This document shows, one piece after another, positions 1-5,491 of a stretch of DNA of 5,491 bases. This stretch comes from Bacteroidota bacterium (GTDB taxonomy: Bacteria; Bacteroidota; Bacteroidia; Chitinophagales; Chitinophagaceae). How positions within the stretch are numbered: position 1 is the stretch's first letter; every line of letters begins with the position of its first letter. The stretch covers positions 1 to 5,491 of the forward strand of contig JAURLW010000120.1 in assembly GCA_030831005.1 (NCBI GenBank). Direction: 5' to 3'. A program made the position numbers and the translations under genes. Below the pieces are notes generated by a model, which was not told the origin of the DNA, ran no database searches, and was given only the letters and a program-made list of their open reading frames with translations.

Positions 1-538
1 CAACTTTAAAATAGAGTTGTGCAGCATCTGCCTCTTTTTGCTCTAATTTTTTAATTGAATTGGCAATTAAAGTATTGGCCTCATCGTTATGAACAGAGTT
101 GGGGTGCGTATCAACAAAAGATTGTAATGCGTCTAATGCTTTAATCGTATTCGTTTGCTCTAAAGATGCTTTAGGAGCAAGTTTGTACAAGCACAATGCA
201 TGTAAGTATTCTGCATGTTCAGTCTCTTTAGATGTAGGAAAAACCTCTACATAGTTTTTATAATGTAAGGAAGCACTTAAATAATCTTTAAGATTATAAT
301 AACTGTTTGCGTACTTAAGATAAACGGTTTCAAAGCTTTTTGTGCCCTTTAAAATAGGCGCAATCATGCCATAAAGTTCATTAGCTTTCTGATAATCTTT
401 CTTCTCATAATACTCATTTGCTTTTGCTAATTTAAAGTTGATATCCTTACTTTTTAAAACAGCCTCGTAACTACTACAAGCACTGAAAATAAAGGATATA
501 GAGATAAGTATTAGGAAGTATGTAAATAGCTTTTGCAT
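1..538 (-). CDS. bamD: BamD-like outer-membrane assembly lipoprotein (3' end beyond the window)
   Basis: This is a leftward gene, open to the window edge: 179 codons from the ATG at 538-536. Residues 1-20 form a lipoprotein signal peptide (Lys3, then a hydrophobic stretch) ending in the lipobox F18-S19-A20-C21, so Cys21 should be lipidated. The mature part is helical and TPR-like (EYYEKKDYQKANELY at 42-56, then YLKYANSYYNLKDYLSASLHY at about 73-93). The segment P122-KASLEQTNTIKALDAL-Q139, followed by FVDTHPNS (141-148), matches the hallmark BamD motif (PRxSLDQTxTxKAxxxFQxFxxxYPNS). BamD is a periplasm-facing part of the BAM complex, which folds beta-barrels into the outer membrane. Family length is about 260-280 residues, so roughly a third is missing. 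An in-frame ATG at 583-581 would add 15 residues, but the 538 start gives a normal signal peptide. Another TPR lipoprotein is possible but less likely given the motif. Confidence 0.85.
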   Translation of the reverse strand, partial: MQKLFTYFLILISISFIFSACSSYEAVLKSKDINFKLAKANEYYEKKDYQKANELYGMIAPILKGTKSFETVYLKYANSYYNLKDYLSASLHYKNYVEVFPTSKETEHAEYLHALCLYKLAPKASLEQTNTIKALDALQSFVDTHPNSVHNDEANTLIANSIKKLEQKEADAAQLYFKV

Positions 539-549
539 AATTAGGTCGA

Positions 550-557
550 CAAAAATA
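550..557 (-). promoter_or_regulatory. Putative -7 promoter box for bamD
   Basis: Read on the minus strand the box is TATTTTTG, a full match to the Bacteroidota -7 consensus TAnnTTTG. It ends 11 nt before the bamD ATG, so the transcript leader would be only a few nucleotides long. It also lies downstream of the alternative ATG at 583-581, which favours the start at 538. I found no TTG at the expected -33 distance, so the call rests on one box in AT-rich DNA. Confidence 0.35.
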
Positions 558-783
558 ATGAATTGATTTGTATTACTCCGCATTGAATTGTTAATTCTAG
601 TAAAAGCTTCTTTTTAATCATTTTTTTACTAAGTAATACCGTTAATCAAAAAATATATTTTCCTGAAACGCTTGTAAATAAAGACGATTAGGAGTTATTA
701 ACACATATGAACAGTAATCCCCATTGGCTTATTAACAGGTGGTATTTAGTCGGCTGAAATTCAATGCCGTATTGTGTTTTAGC

Positions 784-791
784 TATTTTTA
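784..791 (+). promoter_or_regulatory. Weak candidate -7 promoter box for mraZ
   Basis: TATTTTTA matches 7 of 8 positions of the Bacteroidota box TAnnTTTG; the final G is replaced by A. It is the best match found upstream of the repeat array. If real, transcription would begin near the left end of the GTG repeats, placing them at the start of the transcript where a bound repressor could block initiation or early elongation. No TTG lies at the usual distance upstream (the nearest, 772-774, is too close), so this is tentative. Confidence 0.2.
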
Positions 792-798
792 AAAGTGT
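792..798 (+). repeat. Outlying AAAGTGT repeat unit upstream of the phased array
   Basis: AAAGTGT here, followed by GGAAAAA, matches the AAAGTG(T/G) box described for MraZ in Mollicutes. Its GTGT lies 17 bp before the first in-phase GTGT at 812 (or 15 bp if the overlapping GTGG at 797 is used), so it is out of the 10-bp register. It may be an auxiliary binding site or chance. Confidence 0.35.
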
Positions 799-810
799 GG
801 AAAAATACAA

Positions 811-854
811 GGTGTAAAATAGTGTCAAAATGTGGGAATTAGTGTTTCTTTGTA
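811..854 (+). promoter_or_regulatory. Phased GTG(T/G) direct repeats, probable MraZ operator
   Basis: Four copies of GTG(T/G) begin at 812, 822, 832 and 842: GGTGTAAAAT, AGTGTCAAAA, TGTGGGAATT, AGTGTTTCTT. A decayed fifth in phase begins at 852 (GTAT). The spacing is exactly 10 bp, about one helical turn, so all units face one side of the DNA, and the spacers are A/T-rich. MraZ, encoded 17 bp downstream of the last strict unit, is known to bind short direct repeats of this kind before its own gene: TGGGN with 5-nt spacers in E. coli, AAAGTG(T/G) boxes in Mollicutes. Autoregulation of the dcw operon is therefore the likely role. The binding itself is inferred, not seen. Confidence 0.75.
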
Positions 855-861
855 TTGAAAT

Positions 862-1347
862 ATGAAAGTAAATAATGCTATAGGGTTTTTGGGCGAGTAT
901 GAAGTATCGATCGATGCTAAAAATCGTTTTTTAGTGCCAGCTGGCTTCCGTAAGCAATTGCCAGAAGGGGCAGAAGATCGTTTTGTCATAAATCGAGGTT
1001 TTGAAAATTGTTTAACGGTTTATACCATTGAAAGTTGGTCAAAATTATCAGAGCAAATAAATAAGCTCAATGATTTTAATCCGAAAGTTAGAGAATTCAA
1101 ACGACTTTTTCTAAATGGTGCAACCATTGTTGAGTTAGATGCTGCGGGCAGATTTTTATTGCCAAAACCATTACAAGAGTTTGCTGGGATTAAAAAAGAT
1201 ATGGTCTTCTCCGCGCAAGGAAATAAAATTGAATTGTGGGATAAGGAAGCGTATCATAATTACATCAAAGCTAATGCTGCTGGATTTAGTGATTTGGCTG
1301 CAACGGTTGCCGGTGCTGATTTTTTCAATCCATTTGAAAATTTATAG
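862..1347 (+). CDS. mraZ: MraZ, transcriptional regulator of the division and cell wall cluster
   Basis: The product is 161 residues, close to the usual 140-160, and has two MraZ/SpoVT-AbrB-like halves, each with the family DxxxR signature. The first half has D18-A-K-N-R22 followed by FLVPAGFRKQL; the second has D93-A-A-G-R97 followed by FLLPKPLQEF. MraZ proteins form ring-shaped oligomers that bind short direct repeats through these N-terminal strands. Such repeats lie immediately upstream at 812-845, so self-repression of this operon is likely. The ATG at 862 is the only good start: family homology begins at GFLGEYEV (8-15) and there is no later ATG before it. No Shine-Dalgarno sequence precedes it; the leader is A/T-rich. 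Asn21 replaces the Gly usual in the first motif (DAKGR), a mild deviation. The last residues (NPFENL) run almost into rsmH. Confidence 0.95.
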   Translation: MKVNNAIGFLGEYEVSIDAKNRFLVPAGFRKQLPEGAEDRFVINRGFENCLTVYTIESWSKLSEQINKLNDFNPKVREFKRLFLNGATIVELDAAGRFLLPKPLQEFAGIKKDMVFSAQGNKIELWDKEAYHNYIKANAAGFSDLAATVAGADFFNPFENL

Positions 1348-1349
1348 GG

Positions 1350-2261
1350 ATGGAAAAGCAAGAAGCTACATTTTATCATGAGACCGTGATGTTGAAAGAG
1401 GCTGTAGCAGCATTGGAAATAAAAGGTGATGGAGTATATGTGGATGCAACTTTTGGAGGTGGAGGTCACAGTAGGGAAATAATGACTCAGTTATCAGAGC
1501 ATGGAAAATTAATAAGTTTTGATCAGGACGAGGATGCATGGGTAAATAAGATAGTGGATGAGCGATTTATAGCAGTGTCTGCAAATTTTAAGTTCTTAAA
1601 GCGATTTTTAAAATTTCATCAAGTGGATGCAGTAGATGGGATTTTAGCTGATTTAGGTGTAAGTTCTTTTCAATTTGATACAGCAGAAAGAGGTTTCTCA
1701 ATAAGATTTGACGGGCCTATGGATATGAGAATGGACAAGCGAACAACACTAACGGCTGAGCATATTGTTACCACTTATTCAGAAGCTGCTTTGCACTTAT
1801 TGTTTGAGCGCTATGGAGAAGTTAGAAATTCAAAGCAATTAGCAAAAGTAATAGTTGAAGGAAGAGTAAAAGTGAAATTACATACTATTGAAAATTTCAA
1901 AACACTAATCTCTTCTGTAGTGATGGGTAATCCACACAAATATTTAGCACAAGTATTTCAAGCGTTGAGAATTGAGGTTAATGATGAGATGGGTGTATTG
2001 AGATCTTTTTTGGAGCAATGTGTGGAATGTTTAAAGCCAGGTGGCGTATTGAGTGTCATTACTTTTCATTCCTTAGAAGATAGAATTGTAAAGCAGTTTA
2101 TGAAGTGTGGTTTTTGGGAAGAAGAGCGTGATTCAATTTATGGTACGCGAAAAGCCATATTAATGAAGCCAGTGGGGAAAGCTACAGAACCAAGTGAGGC
2201 AGAGCAAAAAAGAAATAGTAGATCGAGAAGTGCGAAGTTGCGCATTGCAAAAAAAATATAA
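1350..2261 (+). CDS. rsmH: RsmH, 16S rRNA (cytosine-1402-N4) methyltransferase
   Basis: The product is 303 residues (E. coli RsmH 313) and is a complete member of the RsmH (MraW) family. The opening YHETVMLKEAV (9-19) is the conserved N-terminal motif. V31-DATFGGGGHS-R42 is the glycine-rich S-adenosylmethionine-binding loop. D97-GILADLGVSSFQFD (to 111) followed by RGFS and GPMDMRMD (123-130) is the family core. LAQVFQALRIEVNDE and P230-GG then FHSLEDRIVK (239-248) complete the fold, and the tail is basic (RNSRSRSAKLR). The enzyme adds the N4-methyl group to C1402 in the ribosomal P site; together with the RsmI 2'-O-methyl group this tunes decoding fidelity. The gene starts 2 nt after the mraZ stop, so translation is probably coupled. 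The AGGG just before the ATG is too close to act as a Shine-Dalgarno sequence. Confidence 0.97.
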   Translation: MEKQEATFYHETVMLKEAVAALEIKGDGVYVDATFGGGGHSREIMTQLSEHGKLISFDQDEDAWVNKIVDERFIAVSANFKFLKRFLKFHQVDAVDGILADLGVSSFQFDTAERGFSIRFDGPMDMRMDKRTTLTAEHIVTTYSEAALHLLFERYGEVRNSKQLAKVIVEGRVKVKLHTIENFKTLISSVVMGNPHKYLAQVFQALRIEVNDEMGVLRSFLEQCVECLKPGGVLSVITFHSLEDRIVKQFMKCGFWEEERDSIYGTRKAILMKPVGKATEPSEAEQKRNSRSRSAKLRIAKKI

Positions 2262-2267
2262 AAAGAT

Positions 2268-2615
2268 ATGGCTTCGGCAGAACAAAATAATAATCAAGAT
2301 TGGAGATCTTTTATAGAAAAGGTTTCTCATCAAGGGCTACTTAAAAATATGCCGTTCATTATTTTTTTAGCAATGGTATCTGGCTTATACATTTATAGTT
2401 CTCAGTTGGCTATTGATAGACAAAAGAAAATTGATAAGTTAAATCAAGAAATTAAAGAATTACGTTGGCATTATATGGATGCAAAATCTAAGTGGATGGG
2501 TGAATTAGTTGAAACAAATATCATTCAGCGTTCTTCAAGATTAGGATTAAAACCTTTATTGCAGCCAGCCTATATTATTGAGAAAGATACTATACAAGAA
2601 ACAACAAGCAAATAA
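2268..2615 (+). CDS. ftsL: FtsL-like division protein, Bacteroidota type
   Basis: This 115-residue bitopic protein has a polar cytoplasmic N-terminus (1-27), one membrane helix (about P29-Y43) and a heptad-like charged stretch, DRQKKIDKLNQEIKELRWHY (50-69), expected to form a coiled coil in the periplasm. A conserved-looking end (SSRLGLKPLLQPAYIIEKD) follows. Size, topology and position between rsmH and ftsI fit FtsL, which pairs with FtsB/DivIC and FtsQ and helps activate FtsW-FtsI at the septum. The RLGL-x-P segment resembles the RLGM/RLGL motif seen in many FtsL proteins. Sequence similarity to proteobacterial FtsL is weak, as is normal for Bacteroidota, so the name rests mainly on synteny and architecture. 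It starts 6 nt after rsmH, with no Shine-Dalgarno sequence, in an A-rich leader. Confidence 0.85.
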   Translation: MASAEQNNNQDWRSFIEKVSHQGLLKNMPFIIFLAMVSGLYIYSSQLAIDRQKKIDKLNQEIKELRWHYMDAKSKWMGELVETNIIQRSSRLGLKPLLQPAYIIEKDTIQETTSK

Positions 2616-2627
2616 ATATTTATCACA

Positions 2628-4718
2628 TTGAGCGTAAAAAAGGACATACGATTTAGAGTTTACCTATCATTTACTGGTATACTATTGTTCGCGCTTATGA
2701 TTTTGGGGAGAGCAGCTTGGGTGCAAGTTGTCAATGGCCCTCAATTGCGATCTATGGCCAGAAATATGAACTTGCGCAATGATACCTTGTTTGCTGAAAG
2801 GGGAAATATCTATTCTGAAGATGGAGTGTTGTTGTGTTCTACTATTCCTCAATTTGATTTACATATCGATTTCTCAGTAATTAAAAAAGATACCTTTGAT
2901 AAGTATAAAGATACTTTAGCAGAATCATTTTCCGCTATATTAAAAGACAAATCAAAGGCCGCTTATCTTTATGAATTGACTGCAGAATTTAATGATACCG
3001 CTCGTTATTATGAATTAGCGCACAATCTACCTTATTACGATTATCAATTAATTAAGCAATTGCCAATTATGAAATTGGGCAGCAGAAGAGGTGGTTTAGT
3101 GGTTGAGCAGAAAAACAAACGAATTAATCCATTTAATGTAATGGCGCTTCGTACGATTGGTTTGTGGAGAAAAAATAGTCAAGTAATTGGTTTGGAAGCT
3201 ACCTATGATTCAGTTTTGAAAGGGGCGAATGGATATTGCATCAAGCAAAGAATGCCAGGCGGTCAATGGATGATTATTCAGGGTTCTGAACAAGAGCCTA
3301 CCAATGGTTTTGATTTAGTAACCACCTTAGATGTAAGTATACAAGATATTGCAGAGCATGCATTAGAAAGTCAGTTATCTAAATTTGAATGTTTATATGG
3401 TACTTGTATTGTAATGGAAGTGAAAACAGGTAAAGTAAAAGCAATTGCCAATTTAGGTCGACAAAAAGATGGTTCATATTGGGAGGATTTTAATTATGCC
3501 ATGATTCCTACAGAGCCGGGTTCTACTTTTAAATTAATGACCTTGCTTTCTTTATTTAACGACAAACATATCACTGTAGAAGATCAAGTAAATGCACAAG
3601 GTGGATCTGCATCATTCGGCAATAGAACGATGAAAGATTCTCACTTAGGCTTAGGTGTATTATCTGTAAAACAAGCATTTGCACTTTCTTCTAATGTAGC
3701 TATGGCAAAATTAGCCTACCAGTTTTATGCTGCCAATCCTACGGCATATACTAATTTTTTAAAAAAATTACAATTAGATCAAAAAACAGGTATTGACTTA
3801 TTAGGTGAAAGAAAGCCGGTGGTAAAAACACCATTAAATAAATCTTGGAGTGCTACTTCTTTACCTTGGATGGCAACTGGTTATGAAGTGATGATTGCTC
3901 CATTAAGAACCTGCATGATTTATAATGCGGTAGCCAACAATGGCATCATGATGAAACCTTATTTAGTGAATGCTATTCGCTCTTTCGATAAAGATGTACA
4001 GGTGTTTGAGCCAGAAGTTGTTGTTCAGCAAATTGCTAGTAAAGATGCTATTCGTCAAGCAAGACAAGCTTTAGAAGAAGTAGTATTAACTGGAACAGGT
4101 AAGCATATTCAATCTCCTTTTTATTCTATTGCTGGGAAAACCGGTACTGCACAGGTGGCAGATAAAGGTATAACTTATACAGATGGAGTTTATCAAGGTT
4201 CTTTTGTAGGCTATTTTCCGGCTAACAATCCAACCTATACTATCGCTGTTGTCATTAGAACAAAACCCCATTCCGGTGCTTATTACGGAGGAACCATTGC
4301 AGCGCCAGTATTTAGAATGATTGCAGATAAAATCTATGCTAATTCAATTGGTCAAAATCACAATCAATTAGATAGCCTTGCAAAAGTAAATAATAGTAAT
4401 GTAGTAGCAGTAGCTCAACAAGGGTCTAAAGTAAATAAAATATTACAAGCTTTAAGTTACAAATACACGAATGCGAGTAATGCTACATGGACACAATTAC
4501 AAGATGTAAATAGCACAGGTGCTCGTTCTGCAGGTGTTCCTATTTATGCAAATAACATGCCAGACTTAAGCAATATGCATTTAAGTAGAGCCATTGCTTT
4601 ATTGGAAGCCTGTGGATTAAAAGTAGAAGTAAAAGGAGCTGGACAAAAAGTGTCACAGTCTATTTTGCCTGGACAAAAAATTGTAAAAGGACAAAAAGTA
4701 ACGATAACCTTAAATTAA
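2628..4718 (+). CDS. ftsI: FtsI (PBP3), septal peptidoglycan transpeptidase with C-terminal PASTA domain
   Basis: This 696-residue class B penicillin-binding protein has a short basic cytoplasmic tail (KKDIRFR), one membrane anchor (about 12-27), a PBP-dimer/pedestal domain opening with R58-GNIYSEDG, and a transpeptidase domain (about 255-580). The three active-site motifs are intact: S299-T-F-K302 (acylated serine), S354-S-N356 and K504-T-G-T507. A linker with little recognisable sequence (about 580-643) leads to one PASTA domain (644-696, MPDLSNMHLSRAIALLE to the C-terminus). It cross-links peptidoglycan at the division septum as partner of FtsW. The start must be TTG at 2628: the preceding ftsL stop (2613-2615) is in the same frame, leaving only four codons between, none a usual start, and the first ATG (2697) would cut into the membrane helix. 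It lies 12 nt after ftsL. PASTA-bearing FtsI is usual in Bacteroidota. Confidence 0.96.
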   Translation: MSVKKDIRFRVYLSFTGILLFALMILGRAAWVQVVNGPQLRSMARNMNLRNDTLFAERGNIYSEDGVLLCSTIPQFDLHIDFSVIKKDTFDKYKDTLAESFSAILKDKSKAAYLYELTAEFNDTARYYELAHNLPYYDYQLIKQLPIMKLGSRRGGLVVEQKNKRINPFNVMALRTIGLWRKNSQVIGLEATYDSVLKGANGYCIKQRMPGGQWMIIQGSEQEPTNGFDLVTTLDVSIQDIAEHALESQLSKFECLYGTCIVMEVKTGKVKAIANLGRQKDGSYWEDFNYAMIPTEPGSTFKLMTLLSLFNDKHITVEDQVNAQGGSASFGNRTMKDSHLGLGVLSVKQAFALSSNVAMAKLAYQFYAANPTAYTNFLKKLQLDQKTGIDLLGERKPVVKTPLNKSWSATSLPWMATGYEVMIAPLRTCMIYNAVANNGIMMKPYLVNAIRSFDKDVQVFEPEVVVQQIASKDAIRQARQALEEVVLTGTGKHIQSPFYSIAGKTGTAQVADKGITYTDGVYQGSFVGYFPANNPTYTIAVVIRTKPHSGAYYGGTIAAPVFRMIADKIYANSIGQNHNQLDSLAKVNNSNVVAVAQQGSKVNKILQALSYKYTNASNATWTQLQDVNSTGARSAGVPIYANNMPDLSNMHLSRAIALLEACGLKVEVKGAGQKVSQSILPGQKIVKGQKVTITLN

Positions 4719-5491
4719 ATGATGCTACTAAGCGACATATTATTGAATTTGAACCCACAGCAAGTGGTAGGCAATGCGCATATAGAAATTGCTGCGATTG
4801 CTATGGATTCAAAAAGCATGGATCGCGGTGCCTTATTTGTTGCTATGAAAGGCACAAAAGTAGATAGTCATGCTTTTATTGATGAGGCTATTGAAAATGG
4901 TGCTACTGCAATTTTAGTAACACAGTTGCCAGCAGTATTGAAAGACGGTATTAGTTATGTTCAAGTAGCTGATACGCATTTTGCATTTGGTATTGCAGCA
5001 AGTGCTTTTTATAGTTTTCCTTCACAATCTATGAAGGTTGTAGGTATTACTGGAACTAATGGTAAAACTACAGTAGCTACTTTGTTATTTAATTTATTTA
5101 CTTCATTAGGCCATACCTGTGGTTTAATTTCTACGGTACAGCATCATATCGGTAATAAAGTAGTAGCAAGCACACATACGACGCCTAATGCATTGGCTAT
5201 TCAGCAGTTGATGCATGAAATGAAAATGGCAGGTTGTTCTTATGTGTTTATGGAGGTAAGTTCACATGCAATTCACCAGCATCGTATTGCAGGTATTCAA
5301 TTTTGCGGAGCGGTGTTTACCAATATTACACATGATCACCTAGATTATCATGGTACGTTTGATGAATATATTAGAGTTAAGAAATTACTTTTTGATCATT
5401 TGCCAAAAGAAGCTTTTGCAATCAGTAATATAGATGATAAAAGAGGTGCAGTAATGCTTCAAAATACTGCAGCATTAAAATGCACATATAG
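4719..5491 (+). CDS. murE: MurE, UDP-MurNAc-tripeptide synthetase (3' end beyond the window)
   Basis: The reading frame is open from 4719 to the edge: 257 full codons of an expected ~480. Residues 1-105 form the Mur ligase N-terminal (UDP-binding) domain. The central ATPase domain follows, with P-loop G109-ITGTNGKTT (to 118), the S151-THTTP156 substrate segment, M178-EVSSHA184 with H186-QHR189, and F200-TN then DHLDYHG (206-212) and Y217-IRVK. Lys221 aligns with the carbamylated lysine of Mur ligases. MurE adds the third residue, usually meso-diaminopimelate in Gram-negatives, to UDP-MurNAc-L-Ala-D-Glu in the cytoplasm. The DNPR-type motif that would show diaminopimelate rather than lysine specificity lies beyond the window. 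The ATG abuts the ftsI stop with no gap; a second ATG follows at 4722, so either could be used. The STxxTTP and MEVSSHA motifs separate it from MurF, MurC and MurD. Confidence 0.95.
   Translation, partial: MMLLSDILLNLNPQQVVGNAHIEIAAIAMDSKSMDRGALFVAMKGTKVDSHAFIDEAIENGATAILVTQLPAVLKDGISYVQVADTHFAFGIAASAFYSFPSQSMKVVGITGTNGKTTVATLLFNLFTSLGHTCGLISTVQHHIGNKVVASTHTTPNALAIQQLMHEMKMAGCSYVFMEVSSHAIHQHRIAGIQFCGAVFTNITHDHLDYHGTFDEYIRVKKLLFDHLPKEAFAISNIDDKRGAVMLQNTAALKCTY

Larger units (their letters stand above)
539..861. other. Divergent bamD/mraZ intergenic region
   Basis: This is a 323-bp gene-free stretch between two genes transcribed away from each other. The left part (539-660) is very AT-rich and contains the candidate bamD promoter. 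The middle (660-780) is less AT-rich and holds only a 16-codon reading frame at 707-757, which I do not call as a gene. The right part (about 791-854) carries the phased GTG repeats described separately. No tRNA, rho-independent terminator or strong hairpin was seen. A 10-bp inverted pair (580-589 with 758-767) is present but may be chance. Confidence 0.8.

Noticed and set aside
541..555. A 15-nt sequence, TTAGGTCGACAAAAA, occurs here and again inside ftsI at 3453-3467.
   Set aside because: The second copy is ordinary coding sequence (LGRQK) and there is no flanking similarity. In AT-rich DNA of this length one such match is plausible by chance.
580..767. 10-bp inverted pair GCATTGAATT (580-589) and AATTCAATGC (758-767).
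   Set aside because: The arms are 168 bp apart, do not extend beyond 10 bp and bracket nothing recognisable. Too weak for an operator or mobile-element end.
815..820. TAAAAT resembling a sigma-70 -10 box within the repeat array.
   Set aside because: The Bacteroidota primary sigma factor uses a TAnnTTTG-type box instead, and no -35 partner is present.
811..860. The short repeat array considered as a CRISPR remnant or microsatellite.
   Set aside because: The repeat units are 4-5 bp with 5-6 bp spacers, far too short for CRISPR, and the spacers differ, unlike a microsatellite. Position before mraZ fits an operator.
1139..1381. Plus-strand reading frame of 80 codons overlapping the mraZ end and rsmH start.
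   Set aside because: It overlaps two well-supported genes in another frame and has no recognisable domain.
1260..1469. Minus-strand reading frame of 69 codons.
   Set aside because: It is antisense to the mraZ/rsmH junction with cysteine/serine-rich, low-information sequence; a shadow of the real genes.
2250..2256. A homopolymer run near the end of rsmH considered as a frameshift or slippage site.
   Set aside because: The reading frame is intact with a normal basic C-terminus and stop just before ftsL; nothing suggests programmed slippage.
4086..4271. Minus-strand reading frame of 61 codons.
   Set aside because: It is antisense to the conserved KTGT region of the ftsI transpeptidase domain; a shadow frame.

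Overview
The window looks like the start of the division and cell wall (dcw) cluster of an AT-rich member of the Bacteroidota, with the 5' part of a divergent outer-membrane lipoprotein gene next to it. The assignment rests on several points. The gene order is mraZ-rsmH-ftsL-ftsI-murE. The FtsL is small and of the divergent Bacteroidota kind. The FtsI carries a C-terminal PASTA domain. No gene has a Shine-Dalgarno sequence; start codons sit in A/T-rich leaders. A perfect TAnnTTTG-type promoter box lies before the leftward gene. A Chitinophagales/Sphingobacteriales-like lineage is a guess; the sequence alone does not fix genus or species.

Layout: positions 1-538 (minus strand) hold the N-terminal 179 codons of a BamD-like lipoprotein, cut off by the left edge. 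Positions 539-861 are a divergent intergenic region. It holds a likely bamD promoter and, in the last ~70 bp before mraZ, a striking array of GTG(T/G) direct repeats at exact 10-bp spacing. I read this array as the operator of MraZ. From 862 to the right edge five genes run rightward with gaps of 2, 6, 12 and 0 nt: mraZ, rsmH, an ftsL-like gene, ftsI (TTG start) and murE (cut off by the right edge after 257 codons).

How they work together: MraZ probably represses its own operon through the phased repeats. RsmH methylates 16S rRNA. The FtsL-like protein and FtsI belong to the septal peptidoglycan synthesis complex. MurE makes the cytoplasmic precursor by adding the third amino acid of the stem peptide. 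The divergent BamD-like protein would belong to the BAM complex, which inserts outer-membrane proteins, so one intergenic region separates outer-membrane assembly from septal wall synthesis.

No mobile element, RNA gene, CRISPR array or unknown multi-gene system is visible. The features most worth a second look are the helically phased repeat array before mraZ and the forced TTG start of ftsI.
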